From: Streptomyces cyaneochromogenes
GTDB taxonomy: Bacteria > Actinomycetota > Actinomycetes > Streptomycetales > Streptomycetaceae
Reading direction: 5' to 3'
Length of the DNA: 64,000 nucleotides
Assembly (NCBI RefSeq): GCF_003963535.1
Contig: NZ_CP034539.1
Span: forward strand, 1,116,001 to 1,180,000
A program made the translations under genes and the position numbers. The notes beneath the pieces are model-generated. The model was given only the letters and a program-made list of their open reading frames with translations, had not been told where the DNA came from and made no database searches. Below are positions 52,503 through 64,000 of this stretch, piece after piece. Numbering within the stretch: position 1 is the stretch's first letter; each line of letters starts with the position of its first letter.

Positions 52503-53088
52503 AAGGAAACGTGAGAGAGACGACCAGGAGCACCGCATCCGGATGCGCCGCGCCGTCCGCGAGGCCCGCGCGGTCGCCCGGGTGCCGCGCCCCCCATGTG
52601 ATCGGGGTCCACGACCTGGTCGAGTCCGAGGACCGGCTGTGGATCGTCATGGAACTCGTCGAGGACCCCTCGCCGGCCGACCGGATCACCGAGACCGGGC
52701 CGCTCACACCGCGCCACACCGCCGCTCTCGGTCGGCAACTGCTCGACGCGCTGGAGGCCGTGCACGCGGCCGGCACCCTGCACCGCGACGTCAAACCCGC
52801 CAACGTCCTGCTGCGCCCCGACGGCAACGCCGTCCTCACCGACTTCGGCATCACGGCCCTGGACGACGGCGAGTCCCTGACCACACCGGCGAACTGGTCG
52901 GCTCCCTCGAGTACATGGCGCCCGAGCGGGTGATGGGCTCGCAGACCGGTCCGTCCTCCGACCTGTGGTCGCTGGGCGCGACCCTCGCCACACCCAGCGG
53001 CGGACATTCCCCGTTCCGCAGGCCGGCGCGGCCCGCGAAGCTGCACGCGGTGGCGTACGAGGAACCCGTCCTGACGGACCGCCGGTGA
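52503..53088 (+). pseudogene. Broken Ser/Thr protein kinase
   Basis: Kinase-like sequence split over two frames. One frame gives MRRAVREARAVARVP, then a shift gives HVIGVHDLVESEDRLWIVMELVED, LHRDVKPANVLL and LTDFGITAL, and a second shift returns to the first frame for LVGSLEYMAPERVMGS and SSDLWSLGATL. The glycine-rich loop and Lys region, and everything after the C-lobe start, are missing. No membrane segment or sensor domain remains. Two frameshifts and both ends lost mean that no functional kinase is made. Confidence 0.8.
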
Positions 53089-53213
53089 CCGGAGTGCCCT
53101 CAGGGGCCATCAGGAGCTAATGAACGACTTCGCCGGTCTCTGCTCCCAGGACAACGGGGGCGCGCTCACCGTGCGAGTGAGCGTGACGCACCAGCGTTGA
53201 CGTCCCGTGGGGA

Positions 53214-57191
<3,978 letters not shown>

Positions 57192-57225
57192 TCATGTGCG
57201 GTGCTGTTGGGAAACCGAACGCACA

Positions 57226-59208
57226 CTAGGTTGTGGAGACCGTTGAAGCAACGATGTTGTCGATGTTTGTGTGTTCCTGATGGCTGCGGGCCTCGACCTT
57301 GGCCGAATCCAGCCGCTCGGCCGAGTCCGGCTGCGGGAACGCCGGGTCCGGCTGCTGGAACTGCGTCCGGTACAGCTCGGCATAGCGTCCCTCCGCCGCC
57401 AGCAACTCCTCGTGCGTGCCGCGCTCCACGATCCGGCCGGCCTCGACGACGAGGATCTGGTCCGCCGCCCGCACGGTGGACAGCCGATGGGCGATCACGA
57501 CCGCGGTCCTGCCCTCCAGCGCCTCGGTGAGCGCCTCCTGGACGGCGGCCTCGGAGGTGTTGTCGAGGTGGGCCGTGGCCTCGTCGAGGATGACGACACG
57601 CTGACGGGCCAGCAGCAGCCGGGCGATGGTCATGCGCTGGCGCTCACCGCCGGAGAGCCGGTAGCCGCGCTCGCCGACCACCGTGTCGAGGCCGTCGGGC
57701 AGGGACCGTACGAGTTCGTCCATGCGCGAGCGGCGCAGGGCGTCCCAGAGCTCGTCGTCGGTGGCGGTGGGACGGGCCAGCAGCAGGTTGGCGCGGACGG
57801 TGTCGTGGAAGAGGTGGCCGTCCTGGGTGACCATGCCGAGGGTGGCGCGCAGGGACTCGGCGCTCAGGTCGCGGACGTCCACGCCGCCCACGCGTACGGC
57901 CCCCTCGTCGACGTCGTAGAGCCGCGGGAGGAGTTGGGCGACGGTCGACTTGCCGGCACCGGACGAGCCGACGAGGGCGACGGTCTGGCCGGGTTCGGCG
58001 CGGAAGGAGATGCCGTGCAGGACCTCGGCGCCGCCGCGCGTGTCGAGGGACGCGACCTCCTCCAGGGAGGCGAGGGAGACCTTGTCGGCGGACGGGTAGC
58101 CGAAGCGGACGTTGTCGAACTCCACCGCCACGGGGCCCTCGGGGACCGGCCGCGCGTCCGGCTTCTCCTCGATCAGCGGCTTGAGGTCGAGCACCTCGAA
58201 GACCCGCTCGAAGCTCACCAGGGCGCTCATGACCTCGACACGGGCGCCGGCGAGCGCGGTGAGCGGCGCGTACATACGGGTCAGGAGCAGCGCCAGCGAG
58301 ACGACGGCGCCCGGCTCCAGGGTGCCGCGCAGGGCGAACCAGCCGCCGAGGCCGTAGACCAGGGCGAGGGCCAGGGCGGACACCAGGGTGAGCGCGGTGA
58401 TGAACACCGACTGGGCGGTTGCCGTCCGCACGCCGATGTCGGCGACCCTGCGGGCGCGGGACGCGAACTCCTGCGACTCCTCCCCCGGGCGTCCGAACAG
58501 CTTGATCAGCGTGGCGCCGGGGGCGGAGAAGCGCTCGGTCATACGGGTGCCCATCGCCGCGTTGAGCGCGGCCGCCTCCCGCTGCATCCGGGCCATGCGG
58601 TGGCCCATGCGCCGGGCCGGGAGCACGAACACCGGGAGCAGGACCAGGGCGAGCAGCGTGATCTGCCAGGACAGGGTGAGCATGACGGCGAGGGTGAGCA
58701 GCAGGGTGACCAGGTTGCTGACCACTCCGGACAGCGTGTTGCTGAAGGCGCGCTGGGCACCGATCACGTCGTTGTTGAGACGGGAGACGAGCGCTCCCGT
58801 ACGAGTGCGTGTGAAGAACGCGACCGGCATGCGCTGCACATGATCGAACACAGCCGTCCGCAGATCGAGGATGAGACCCTCGCCGAGGGTCGCCGACAGA
58901 CGCCTCGCGAGGATCCCGAGCGCCGCCTCCCCCACCGCGATCAGGGCGATCAGCAGGGCCAGACGGACGACGGTGCCCTCGGCGCCGCCCGTCACGATCG
59001 CGTCGACGACGCGTCCGGCCAGCACGGGGGTGGCGACGGCGAGCAGCGCGGTCACCACCCCGAGCACGACGAAGAGCGCGATCCTGCGGCGGTGCGGGCG
59101 GGCGAACGCGCCGATGCGGCGCAGCGTCGCGCGGGCGAACGGGCGACGCTCCCGTTGGGCGCTCATGACGCTCTGCAGCTGTGTCCAGGCTGTGGTCTCC
59201 ATACTCAT
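57226..59208 (-). CDS. ABC multidrug-type exporter, SoxR-box controlled
   Basis: A 660-residue half-transporter: six predicted helices (about 40-330), then an ATPase with Walker A GSSGAGKST, signature LSGGERQRM, Walker B VVILDEATAHLD and H-loop IAHR. The ATG is 7 nt downstream of a good -10, which fits a leaderless transcript; no ribosome site is visible. A perfect SoxR box lies in the promoter. SoxR of Streptomyces responds to redox-active natural products and is known to control an ABC transporter gene, so this is probably the exporter for such compounds. Reading away from the YbhN-like gene, with which it shares the spacer. Confidence 0.9.
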   Translation of the reverse strand: MSMETTAWTQLQSVMSAQRERRPFARATLRRIGAFARPHRRRIALFVVLGVVTALLAVATPVLAGRVVDAIVTGGAEGTVVRLALLIALIAVGEAALGILARRLSATLGEGLILDLRTAVFDHVQRMPVAFFTRTRTGALVSRLNNDVIGAQRAFSNTLSGVVSNLVTLLLTLAVMLTLSWQITLLALVLLPVFVLPARRMGHRMARMQREAAALNAAMGTRMTERFSAPGATLIKLFGRPGEESQEFASRARRVADIGVRTATAQSVFITALTLVSALALALVYGLGGWFALRGTLEPGAVVSLALLLTRMYAPLTALAGARVEVMSALVSFERVFEVLDLKPLIEEKPDARPVPEGPVAVEFDNVRFGYPSADKVSLASLEEVASLDTRGGAEVLHGISFRAEPGQTVALVGSSGAGKSTVAQLLPRLYDVDEGAVRVGGVDVRDLSAESLRATLGMVTQDGHLFHDTVRANLLLARPTATDDELWDALRRSRMDELVRSLPDGLDTVVGERGYRLSGGERQRMTIARLLLARQRVVILDEATAHLDNTSEAAVQEALTEALEGRTAVVIAHRLSTVRAADQILVVEAGRIVERGTHEELLAAEGRYAELYRTQFQQPDPAFPQPDSAERLDSAKVEARSHQEHTNIDNIVASTVSTT

Positions 59209-59223
59209 GAGAGGGAACGTAGA

Positions 59224-59243
59224 ACCTCAAGCAGTCTTGAGGT
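59224..59243. promoter_or_regulatory. SoxR box in a 19-bp-spacer promoter
   Basis: ACCTCAAG-CAGT-CTTGAGGT is a perfect palindrome containing the 18-bp SoxR box form CCTCAAG-N4-CTTGAGG. On the minus strand it lies between TTGACC (-35) and TACGTT (-10), spaced 19 bp, as expected for MerR-type activation. The start codon follows the -10 by 7 nt. Confidence 0.8.
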
Positions 59244-59268
59244 CAACATCGCAGAGTCCGGGAGCGGC

Positions 59269-60360
59269 ATGGACGGAGCCGCGGGCGGTATCGGCGGCTT
59301 CGCGAAGATCGACAGTCGTCCGCAGCCGGTCCGTAAGCCACCGTCTCCGCTGCCGCAACCCGCCGTTGGCGCGGCGTGGAGAACCTCTCCGAATGTGACA
59401 GCGGTACGACTCTCCCTGGGACGCCTGCTCCGGCGCGTCCCGCTCCGCCGGATACTGGTCCTGCTCCCACTCGTCCTCGTGGTCGTGGTCGCGGTGCGGC
59501 ACCGGGACGTGCTCGCCGAGGGCATCGGTCATCTGGCGACGGCCAAGTGGCCGTGGCTGCTGGCCGCGGCCTGCGCCACCTGCCTGACCTGGGTGGCGGC
59601 GGCGGTGACCCGGCAGGGTGCCGTGGTCGACCGGCTGCCGAAACTGCGGCTGCTCGTCACACAGTTCGCGGCGGGCTCGGCCAACCACCTGCTGCCCACC
59701 GGGCTGGGCGCGAGCGCGGTCAACCTGCGCTTCATGACGGTGTGCGGGCTGCCGCTCGCCCGCTCCTCGGCCGCGCTGGCGCTCTATCTGCTCGCGGAGA
59801 GCGTGGCCCGGGTCGGCCTGCTGGCCGCGCTGTTGATCGCCTTCCCCCACGCACTGCGACTCGGCCCGCTTCTCCCGGAGGGGGCCTGGGGCCCGTTGTT
59901 GCTGATCATCGGCGCGGCGGCCGTCCTGGTCGTGGCCGTCTTCGCACTCGTACGCCGACTGCGCGCCGCCGTGGCGTCGTTCCTGCGCACCGCGCTGGGC
60001 GAGGCGCGCTCGGTGCACGCCCGGCCCTCCCGGGCGCTGGCGCTGTGGGGCGGTTCGCTGGCGTTTCCGACGCTCCAGGCTGCCGGGCTGGTCCTGGTCG
60101 GGCTGGCGCTGGGACTGGACGTGCCGCCGGCGCACATGGCCCTCGCGTATCTGGCGGCGACCGTCGCCGTGGCCCTGGTGCCCACACCGGGTGGCGTCGG
60201 TTCGGTCGAGGCCGCGCTGGTCGTGGCTCTGGTGGCGGCGGGCGCGCCGGTGGCGGTGGCCACGGCGGTGGTGCTGGCGTACCGGATCATCACGGTGTGG
60301 CTGCCGCTGCTGCCGGGGGCGTTGACGCTGGGGGCGCTCGTGCGCTGGAAGGTCATCTGA
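59269..60360 (+). CDS. YbhN/UPF0104-type multi-TM protein (flippase-like)
   Basis: A 363-residue membrane protein of about eight helices with the LPG-synthase-TM/YbhN fold: a first helix around RRILVLLPLVLVVVVAV, NHLLPTGLGASAVNLRF, and VPTPGGVGSVEAALV, a conserved PxPGGVG motif. Family members are lipid flippases or polyprenol-linked; the substrate is not inferable. GGGAG 6-7 nt upstream. The cytoplasmic N-terminus is Pro/Arg-rich. Divergent from the SoxR-controlled exporter, so the SoxR box lies in its upstream region too. Confidence 0.83.
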   Translation: MDGAAGGIGGFAKIDSRPQPVRKPPSPLPQPAVGAAWRTSPNVTAVRLSLGRLLRRVPLRRILVLLPLVLVVVVAVRHRDVLAEGIGHLATAKWPWLLAAACATCLTWVAAAVTRQGAVVDRLPKLRLLVTQFAAGSANHLLPTGLGASAVNLRFMTVCGLPLARSSAALALYLLAESVARVGLLAALLIAFPHALRLGPLLPEGAWGPLLLIIGAAAVLVVAVFALVRRLRAAVASFLRTALGEARSVHARPSRALALWGGSLAFPTLQAAGLVLVGLALGLDVPPAHMALAYLAATVAVALVPTPGGVGSVEAALVVALVAAGAPVAVATAVVLAYRIITVWLPLLPGALTLGALVRWKVI

Positions 60361-60436
60361 GCGGTCCGTCGCGATGGAAGGTCACCCGACCGGTCAGTAA
60401 CGTACGGGGTCCGATCCACGGAAAGGGCACCCCGCC

Positions 60437-61201
60437 ATGCCGGTCCGCGTCGAGCGCCAGGAACACGTCACCACCGTCGTCCTGTCCCGCCCCGAGGTCC
60501 GCAACGCGGTCGACGCTCCGACGGCCGCCGAACTCGCCGCCGCCTTCCGGGCGTTCGAGGCGGACGACGAGGCGCGGGTGGCGGTGCTGTGGGGCGAGGG
60601 CGGCACGTTCTGCGCGGGCGCCGACCTGAAGGCGCTGGGCGGCGAGCGGGGCAATCGGGTCGCCGAGGACGGTGACGGCCCGATGGGACCGACCCGGCTG
60701 CGGCTGTCGAAGCCGGTGATCGCCGCGGTAGCCGGACACGCGGTGGCGGGCGGCCTCGAGCTGGCGCTCTGGTGCGATCTGCGGGTGGCCGAGCAGGACG
60801 CGGTCTTCGGGGTGTTCTGTCGCCGCTGGGGCGTGCCGCTGATCGACGGCGGCACGGTACGGCTGCCCCGGCTGATCGGCACGAGCCGTGCGCTGGACAT
60901 GATCCTGACCGGGCGGCCGGTGTCGGCGGACGAGGCCTACGGCATGGGGCTCGCCAACCGTGTCGTGCCGCACGGGCGTGCCCGCGCCGAGGCGGAGGAG
61001 CTGGCCGCCGTGATCGCCCGGTTCCCGCAGGGCTGCCTGCGCGCCGACCGCGCCTCCGTGCTCGACCAGGAGGGGCTCGATGAGCCGGCGGCGATGCGGG
61101 GTGAACTCCGGCACGGCACGGGTGTGTTGGCGGAGAGCCTGGAGGGTGCCGCCCGCTTCGCCTCGGGTGCGGGGCGGCACGGGTCGTTCACGGAACTCTG
61201 A
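60437..61201 (+). CDS. Enoyl-CoA hydratase/isomerase-family protein
   Basis: A 254-residue crotonase. The oxyanion-hole motif FCAGADLKAL and the second loop HAVAGGLELALWCDLRVA are clear, so acyl-CoA binding is likely. The catalytic Glu positions of true hydratases are not evident (VFGVFCRRWGVPLIDGG), so the reaction could be isomerisation, decarboxylation or another crotonase chemistry. ATG 76 bp after the flippase-like gene; possibly co-transcribed. Cytoplasmic. Confidence 0.87.
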   Translation: MPVRVERQEHVTTVVLSRPEVRNAVDAPTAAELAAAFRAFEADDEARVAVLWGEGGTFCAGADLKALGGERGNRVAEDGDGPMGPTRLRLSKPVIAAVAGHAVAGGLELALWCDLRVAEQDAVFGVFCRRWGVPLIDGGTVRLPRLIGTSRALDMILTGRPVSADEAYGMGLANRVVPHGRARAEAEELAAVIARFPQGCLRADRASVLDQEGLDEPAAMRGELRHGTGVLAESLEGAARFASGAGRHGSFTEL

Positions 61202-61592
61202 GGGCGCGCAGGTACTTCCGCGAACGCAGGCACCTCTGAGGGCGCACGCAGCCCAAGCGTGCCCGGTCCGTACGCCGGGGCGCGCGTCGGCGAGCGCCCG
61301 TCGTGCGGCACCCACGCACCAAGCGCGCCCCGGGATGCGGTCGTTCGGCCTCGGAGTCGGCCGGAATTCCGGGGAGAATGCCCGAAAGCGACCCATGAGG
61401 CCGCCCGCCCGACCATCCCGGCACGAACACGTGTACCCGATACGGCAGGATGAGCCCTCGTGCCGGTCACGGGGGACGGGGTGGCCGGCGCGACGGCACA
61501 TCGCGGAATCGAGCAGGTGACAACGTGACGAGACTTCACATCCGGCCGTCGGCGAAGGGGTTCGCCGCCGCTTTTCTCCCCGGAGGTGACCG
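61202..61592. other. Spacer between crotonase and MscS genes
   Basis: No gene recognised. CTCTGAGGGCGC occurs at 61196-61207 (overlapping the crotonase stop) and again at 61234-61245, a small direct repeat. The remainder is GC-rich promoter and 5' leader for the channel gene. Confidence 0.4.
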
Positions 61593-62687
61593 GTGACGCG
61601 AGCGCTCACTGTGGACGACCTGGTCATCGCCGGGATCGCGCTGGCGGCGGGGCTGCTGGCGGCCTTCCTGCTGCGGATGCTGCTGCGCTGGCTGGGCAAG
61701 CACGCGGACCGCACCCGCTGGAGCGGTGACGACCTCATCGTGGACACGCTGCGCACCGTGGTGCCGTGGGCGGCGTTCCTCGGCGGCGCGGCCTCCGCGG
61801 GAGCGGCGCTGCCGCTGACGAAGACGGTCCAGCACAACGTCAACCAGATCCTGACCGTGCTGCTCATCTTCGTCGTGACGCTGTCGGTGGCCCGCGGGAT
61901 CGCCGGGCTGATGCGGACGGTCACCCAGTCCCGCCCCGGCGTCGCCGGCTCGGCCACGATCTTCGTCAACATCACCCGGGTCCTGATCCTGGCCATCGGC
62001 TTCCTGGTGGTGCTGCAGACGCTGGGCATCTCCATTGCGCCGCTGCTCACCGCCCTGGGCGTCGGCGGTCTGGCGGTCGCGCTCGCCCTGCAGGACACGC
62101 TCGCCAACCTCTTCGCGGGCATCCACATCCTCGCCTCCAAGACCGTCCAGCCCGGCGACTACATCAGGCTGGCAAGCGGCGAGGAGGGCTACGTCGAGGA
62201 CATCAACTGGCGCCAGACGACCGTGCGGGCGCTCTCCAACAACCTGATCGTCATCCCCAACGGGGAGCTCGCGAAGACGAACATGACCAACTTCATGCGT
62301 CCCGAGCAGGAGTTGACGATCCTCCTCCAGGTCGGTGTCGCCTACGACAGCGACCTCGACCACGTCGAGCGGGTGACCAACGAGGTCATCGCCCAGGTGA
62401 TGACCGAGGTCGAGGGCGCCCTGCCGGACCACGAGCCGATCATCCGGTTCCACACCTTCGGCGACTCCCGGATCGGCTTCACCGTCATCCTGGGCGTCGG
62501 CGAGTTCAGCGACCAGTACCGGATCAAGCACGAGTTCATCAAGCGCCTGCACCGGCGCTACCGCAAGGAGGGCATCAGCATCCCCGCGCCCACGCGGACG
62601 GTGGCGATCCAGCAGGGGACGGTGTCGATACCGTCGCAGCGCGTCCCCGGTGAGGCGGACGAGGTGGCCCCCGTCCGCCTCGACTGA
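61593..62687 (+). CDS. MscS-family mechanosensitive channel
   Basis: A 364-residue small-conductance channel protein. Three predicted N-terminal helices lead to the pore helix with LLTALGVGGLAVALALQDTLANLFAG, the conserved MscS pore segment; a beta domain with SGEEGYVEDINWRQTTVRALSNNLIVIPNGELA follows, then the alpha-beta C-terminus. It opens under membrane tension and releases solutes on hypo-osmotic shock. GTG with GGAGGTGA 4-10 nt upstream. Own transcription unit. Confidence 0.92.
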   Translation: MTRALTVDDLVIAGIALAAGLLAAFLLRMLLRWLGKHADRTRWSGDDLIVDTLRTVVPWAAFLGGAASAGAALPLTKTVQHNVNQILTVLLIFVVTLSVARGIAGLMRTVTQSRPGVAGSATIFVNITRVLILAIGFLVVLQTLGISIAPLLTALGVGGLAVALALQDTLANLFAGIHILASKTVQPGDYIRLASGEEGYVEDINWRQTTVRALSNNLIVIPNGELAKTNMTNFMRPEQELTILLQVGVAYDSDLDHVERVTNEVIAQVMTEVEGALPDHEPIIRFHTFGDSRIGFTVILGVGEFSDQYRIKHEFIKRLHRRYRKEGISIPAPTRTVAIQQGTVSIPSQRVPGEADEVAPVRLD

Positions 62688-62702
62688 CCTGCCCGGACGC
62701 CC

Positions 62703-64000
62703 CTACAGGGTGGCCGAGTTGTCGTGGGAGCGGCTGCGCTTACGGCTGTGCGGCGCGGTGAGCGCCGGGTTCACCGGCGTGACCGTCCAGTCCGGGTGCC
62801 CCGGCATCCGCGGGGTCTTCGTGCCGTACAGCCAGTCCTGGAGGAATCCGGACAGATCCTGACCGGAGACCTCCGAGGCGACGGCGATGTAGTCGGCCGT
62901 CGACGCCGAGGAGTTGCGGTACCGGTCGAGGAAGGCGCGCTCCAGCGCGTTGAAGGCGCTCTCGCCGACGAGGTTGCGCAGCGCGTACAGGACCAGCACG
63001 CCGCCCAGGTAGCGCTGGCTGTCGAACAGGTTGGCCGCGTTGGGCGCGGCGACCGGCCCGGAGTCGCGCCGCCACTGGTCGCCCAGCGCGTAGGTGTGCT
63101 TCATCCGGGCTTCCAGGGTGGTCAGGCCCAGGGAGTCCGGCCAGCCGCGCTCGTAGCGGTAGAGCAGCCCGTAGAAGTCGGCGTGGCCCTCGTTGATCCA
63201 CAGGTCGGCCCAGGAGGCGGGGCTGACGCTGTTGCCGAAGTAGGAGTGGACCAGCTCGTGCATCATGTGCGAGCCGATCTTCGGCTCCGGCTGGAGCAGG
63301 TAGTTCGGCTTGTAGATGGTCAGGGTCTGGGTTTCCAGGCCGGTGAAGTCGAAGGCGTTCGGGGCGTCGGAGTTGCAGGGCAGCAGGCCGTACGTCTCGA
63401 AGGGGTAGGCCCCGAGCCGCGCCTCCAGCCACTCGACCAGGTTCGGCGTCAGCGCGAGCGCCGGCTCCAGGGCCTCGGCGCGCGCGACGGGGACGACGTC
63501 GCGCAGCGGGAGGCCGTGCGGGCCCTGCCGGTCCTTGATCACGTAGTCGCCGACCGTGATCTGCACCAGCTCGGTGGCCATGGGCTCGCGGGAGCGGTAC
63601 GTGTAGGCGGTACGGCCGCCGGAGAGGCTCTCGGTGCGCACGAGCAGGCCGGTGGCCACGCCGCGCAGGCCGCCGGGGACGGTTACGCGGAACGTGAAGT
63701 CGGCCTTGTCGGAGGGGTGGTCGTTGCACGGGAAGACGGTGTGGGCCAGGTTCGGCTGGCAGCAGGCCGCGAACCCGTCCAGCGTGTCGACCCAGCCGGT
63801 GTGCGGCTGCGGGATACGGCGCGGGTCCGCGGAGTACTCGACGCACACGGTCACCCAGGACTTGTTCGGCAGCGTGCGTGCGGGCGTTATCCGCAGCTTC
63901 TCGTCCACCTGCTCGAACGTCGCCGTACGGCCGCCGACGCGGACGGCGCGGATGTCGAGGCCGAGGGAGTCGAGGGAGAAGCGGGACAGGGCCTGGGTGG
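62703..64000 (-). CDS. M1-family metallopeptidase, partial
   Basis: The gene extends past the right window edge; about 430 residues from within the N-terminal region to the C-terminus are visible. GSHMMHELVHSYFG carries the zinc motif HExxH, followed about 18 residues later by the downstream Glu region (WINEGHADFYG), and TGLETQTLTIYKP is the substrate-binding exopeptidase-type segment. N-terminal beta-sandwich residues precede it. M1 peptidases remove N-terminal residues; short of the usual C-terminal domain as in LTA4-hydrolase-like or secreted forms. The signal peptide and start lie outside. Confidence 0.88.
   Translation of the reverse strand, partial: TQALSRFSLDSLGLDIRAVRVGGRTATFEQVDEKLRITPARTLPNKSWVTVCVEYSADPRRIPQPHTGWVDTLDGFAACCQPNLAHTVFPCNDHPSDKADFTFRVTVPGGLRGVATGLLVRTESLSGGRTAYTYRSREPMATELVQITVGDYVIKDRQGPHGLPLRDVVPVARAEALEPALALTPNLVEWLEARLGAYPFETYGLLPCNSDAPNAFDFTGLETQTLTIYKPNYLLQPEPKIGSHMMHELVHSYFGNSVSPASWADLWINEGHADFYGLLYRYERGWPDSLGLTTLEARMKHTYALGDQWRRDSGPVAAPNAANLFDSQRYLGGVLVLYALRNLVGESAFNALERAFLDRYRNSSASTADYIAVASEVSGQDLSGFLQDWLYGTKTPRMPGHPDWTVTPVNPALTAPHSRKRSRSHDNSATL

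Noticed and set aside
57271..60360. Open frame of over 1000 codons on the plus strand
   Set aside because: Its first two thirds are the antisense of the ABC exporter gene; only the last 363 codons, after a proper start, are a real gene.

Overview
The window looks like a stretch of a Streptomyces (or very close actinomycete) chromosome. The sequence is uniformly very GC-rich, GTG and TTG starts with GGAGG-type ribosome sites are common, and it carries Streptomyces-type content: Tat-exported glycosidases, an Rpf-LysM-M23 wall enzyme, a three-gene sugar importer with no ATPase of its own, a WS/DGAT acyltransferase, GlgC with the short actinobacterial GlgA/GlgM, and a SoxR-box-driven exporter. 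I see no tRNA, rRNA, CRISPR array or transposase gene.

Layout. 1-3.1 kb: a sugar ABC importer (ATPase cut by the window edge, binding lipoprotein) with a divergent FadR-type GntR regulator. The ATPase carries an in-frame 87-bp insertion containing a hairpin. 3.2-4.3 kb: a luciferase-like-domain protein divergent from an HxlR regulator. 4.3-7.7 kb: a two-gene unit, EACC1-like protein plus a 1024-aa caspase / five-TM / PbpA-type transpeptidase fusion, which is the most unusual object in the window. 8.0-8.8 kb: a peptidoglycan amidase. 8.9-18.4 kb: a six-gene operon (binding protein, two permeases, GH5 beta-mannosidase-like, GH85 endoglycosidase, GH38 alpha-mannosidase) with a divergent LacI regulator and an operator array of exact 24-bp period. 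Signal peptides suggest that GH85 releases N-glycans outside the cell, the importer takes them up, and GH38 and GH5 trim them inside. 20.9-24.3 kb: secreted GH29 fucosidase and GH20 hexosaminidase / lacto-N-biosidase-like enzyme. With the later GH109 (50.9 kb) and LamG-bearing GH2 (53.2 kb) enzymes the window is rich in host-glycan foraging genes.

24.5-37.5 kb: amidase, S1 protease, SGNH hydrolase with a TetR regulator and a near-perfect operator, GNAT enzyme, a 57-aa conserved-looking small protein, HD-domain protein, two SDR proteins (one with a zinc ribbon and no catalytic Tyr), WS/DGAT acyltransferase, a GH2 remnant, a TetR/EamA exporter pair with twin operators, and a secreted aerolysin-like protein. 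37.5-49.2 kb: glgC-glgM, FhuF-like protein, DMT-type membrane protein, Rpf-LysM-M23 enzyme, 6-phosphogluconate dehydrogenase, a 55 percent proline micro-protein, racemase-GNAT pair, panD and an ABC exporter. 49.2-64 kb: MerR/Old Yellow Enzyme pair, GH109, a broken Ser/Thr kinase, GH2, the SoxR-box exporter, a YbhN-like flippase-type protein, crotonase, MscS channel and an M1 peptidase cut by the right edge.

Two copies of a dispersed about 57-bp repeat (31.4 and 45.0 kb, opposite orientations) and several perfect hairpins sit at convergent gene ends. All functions are read from motifs and known family architectures without database searches; starts were set by ribosome sites, overlaps and signal peptides.
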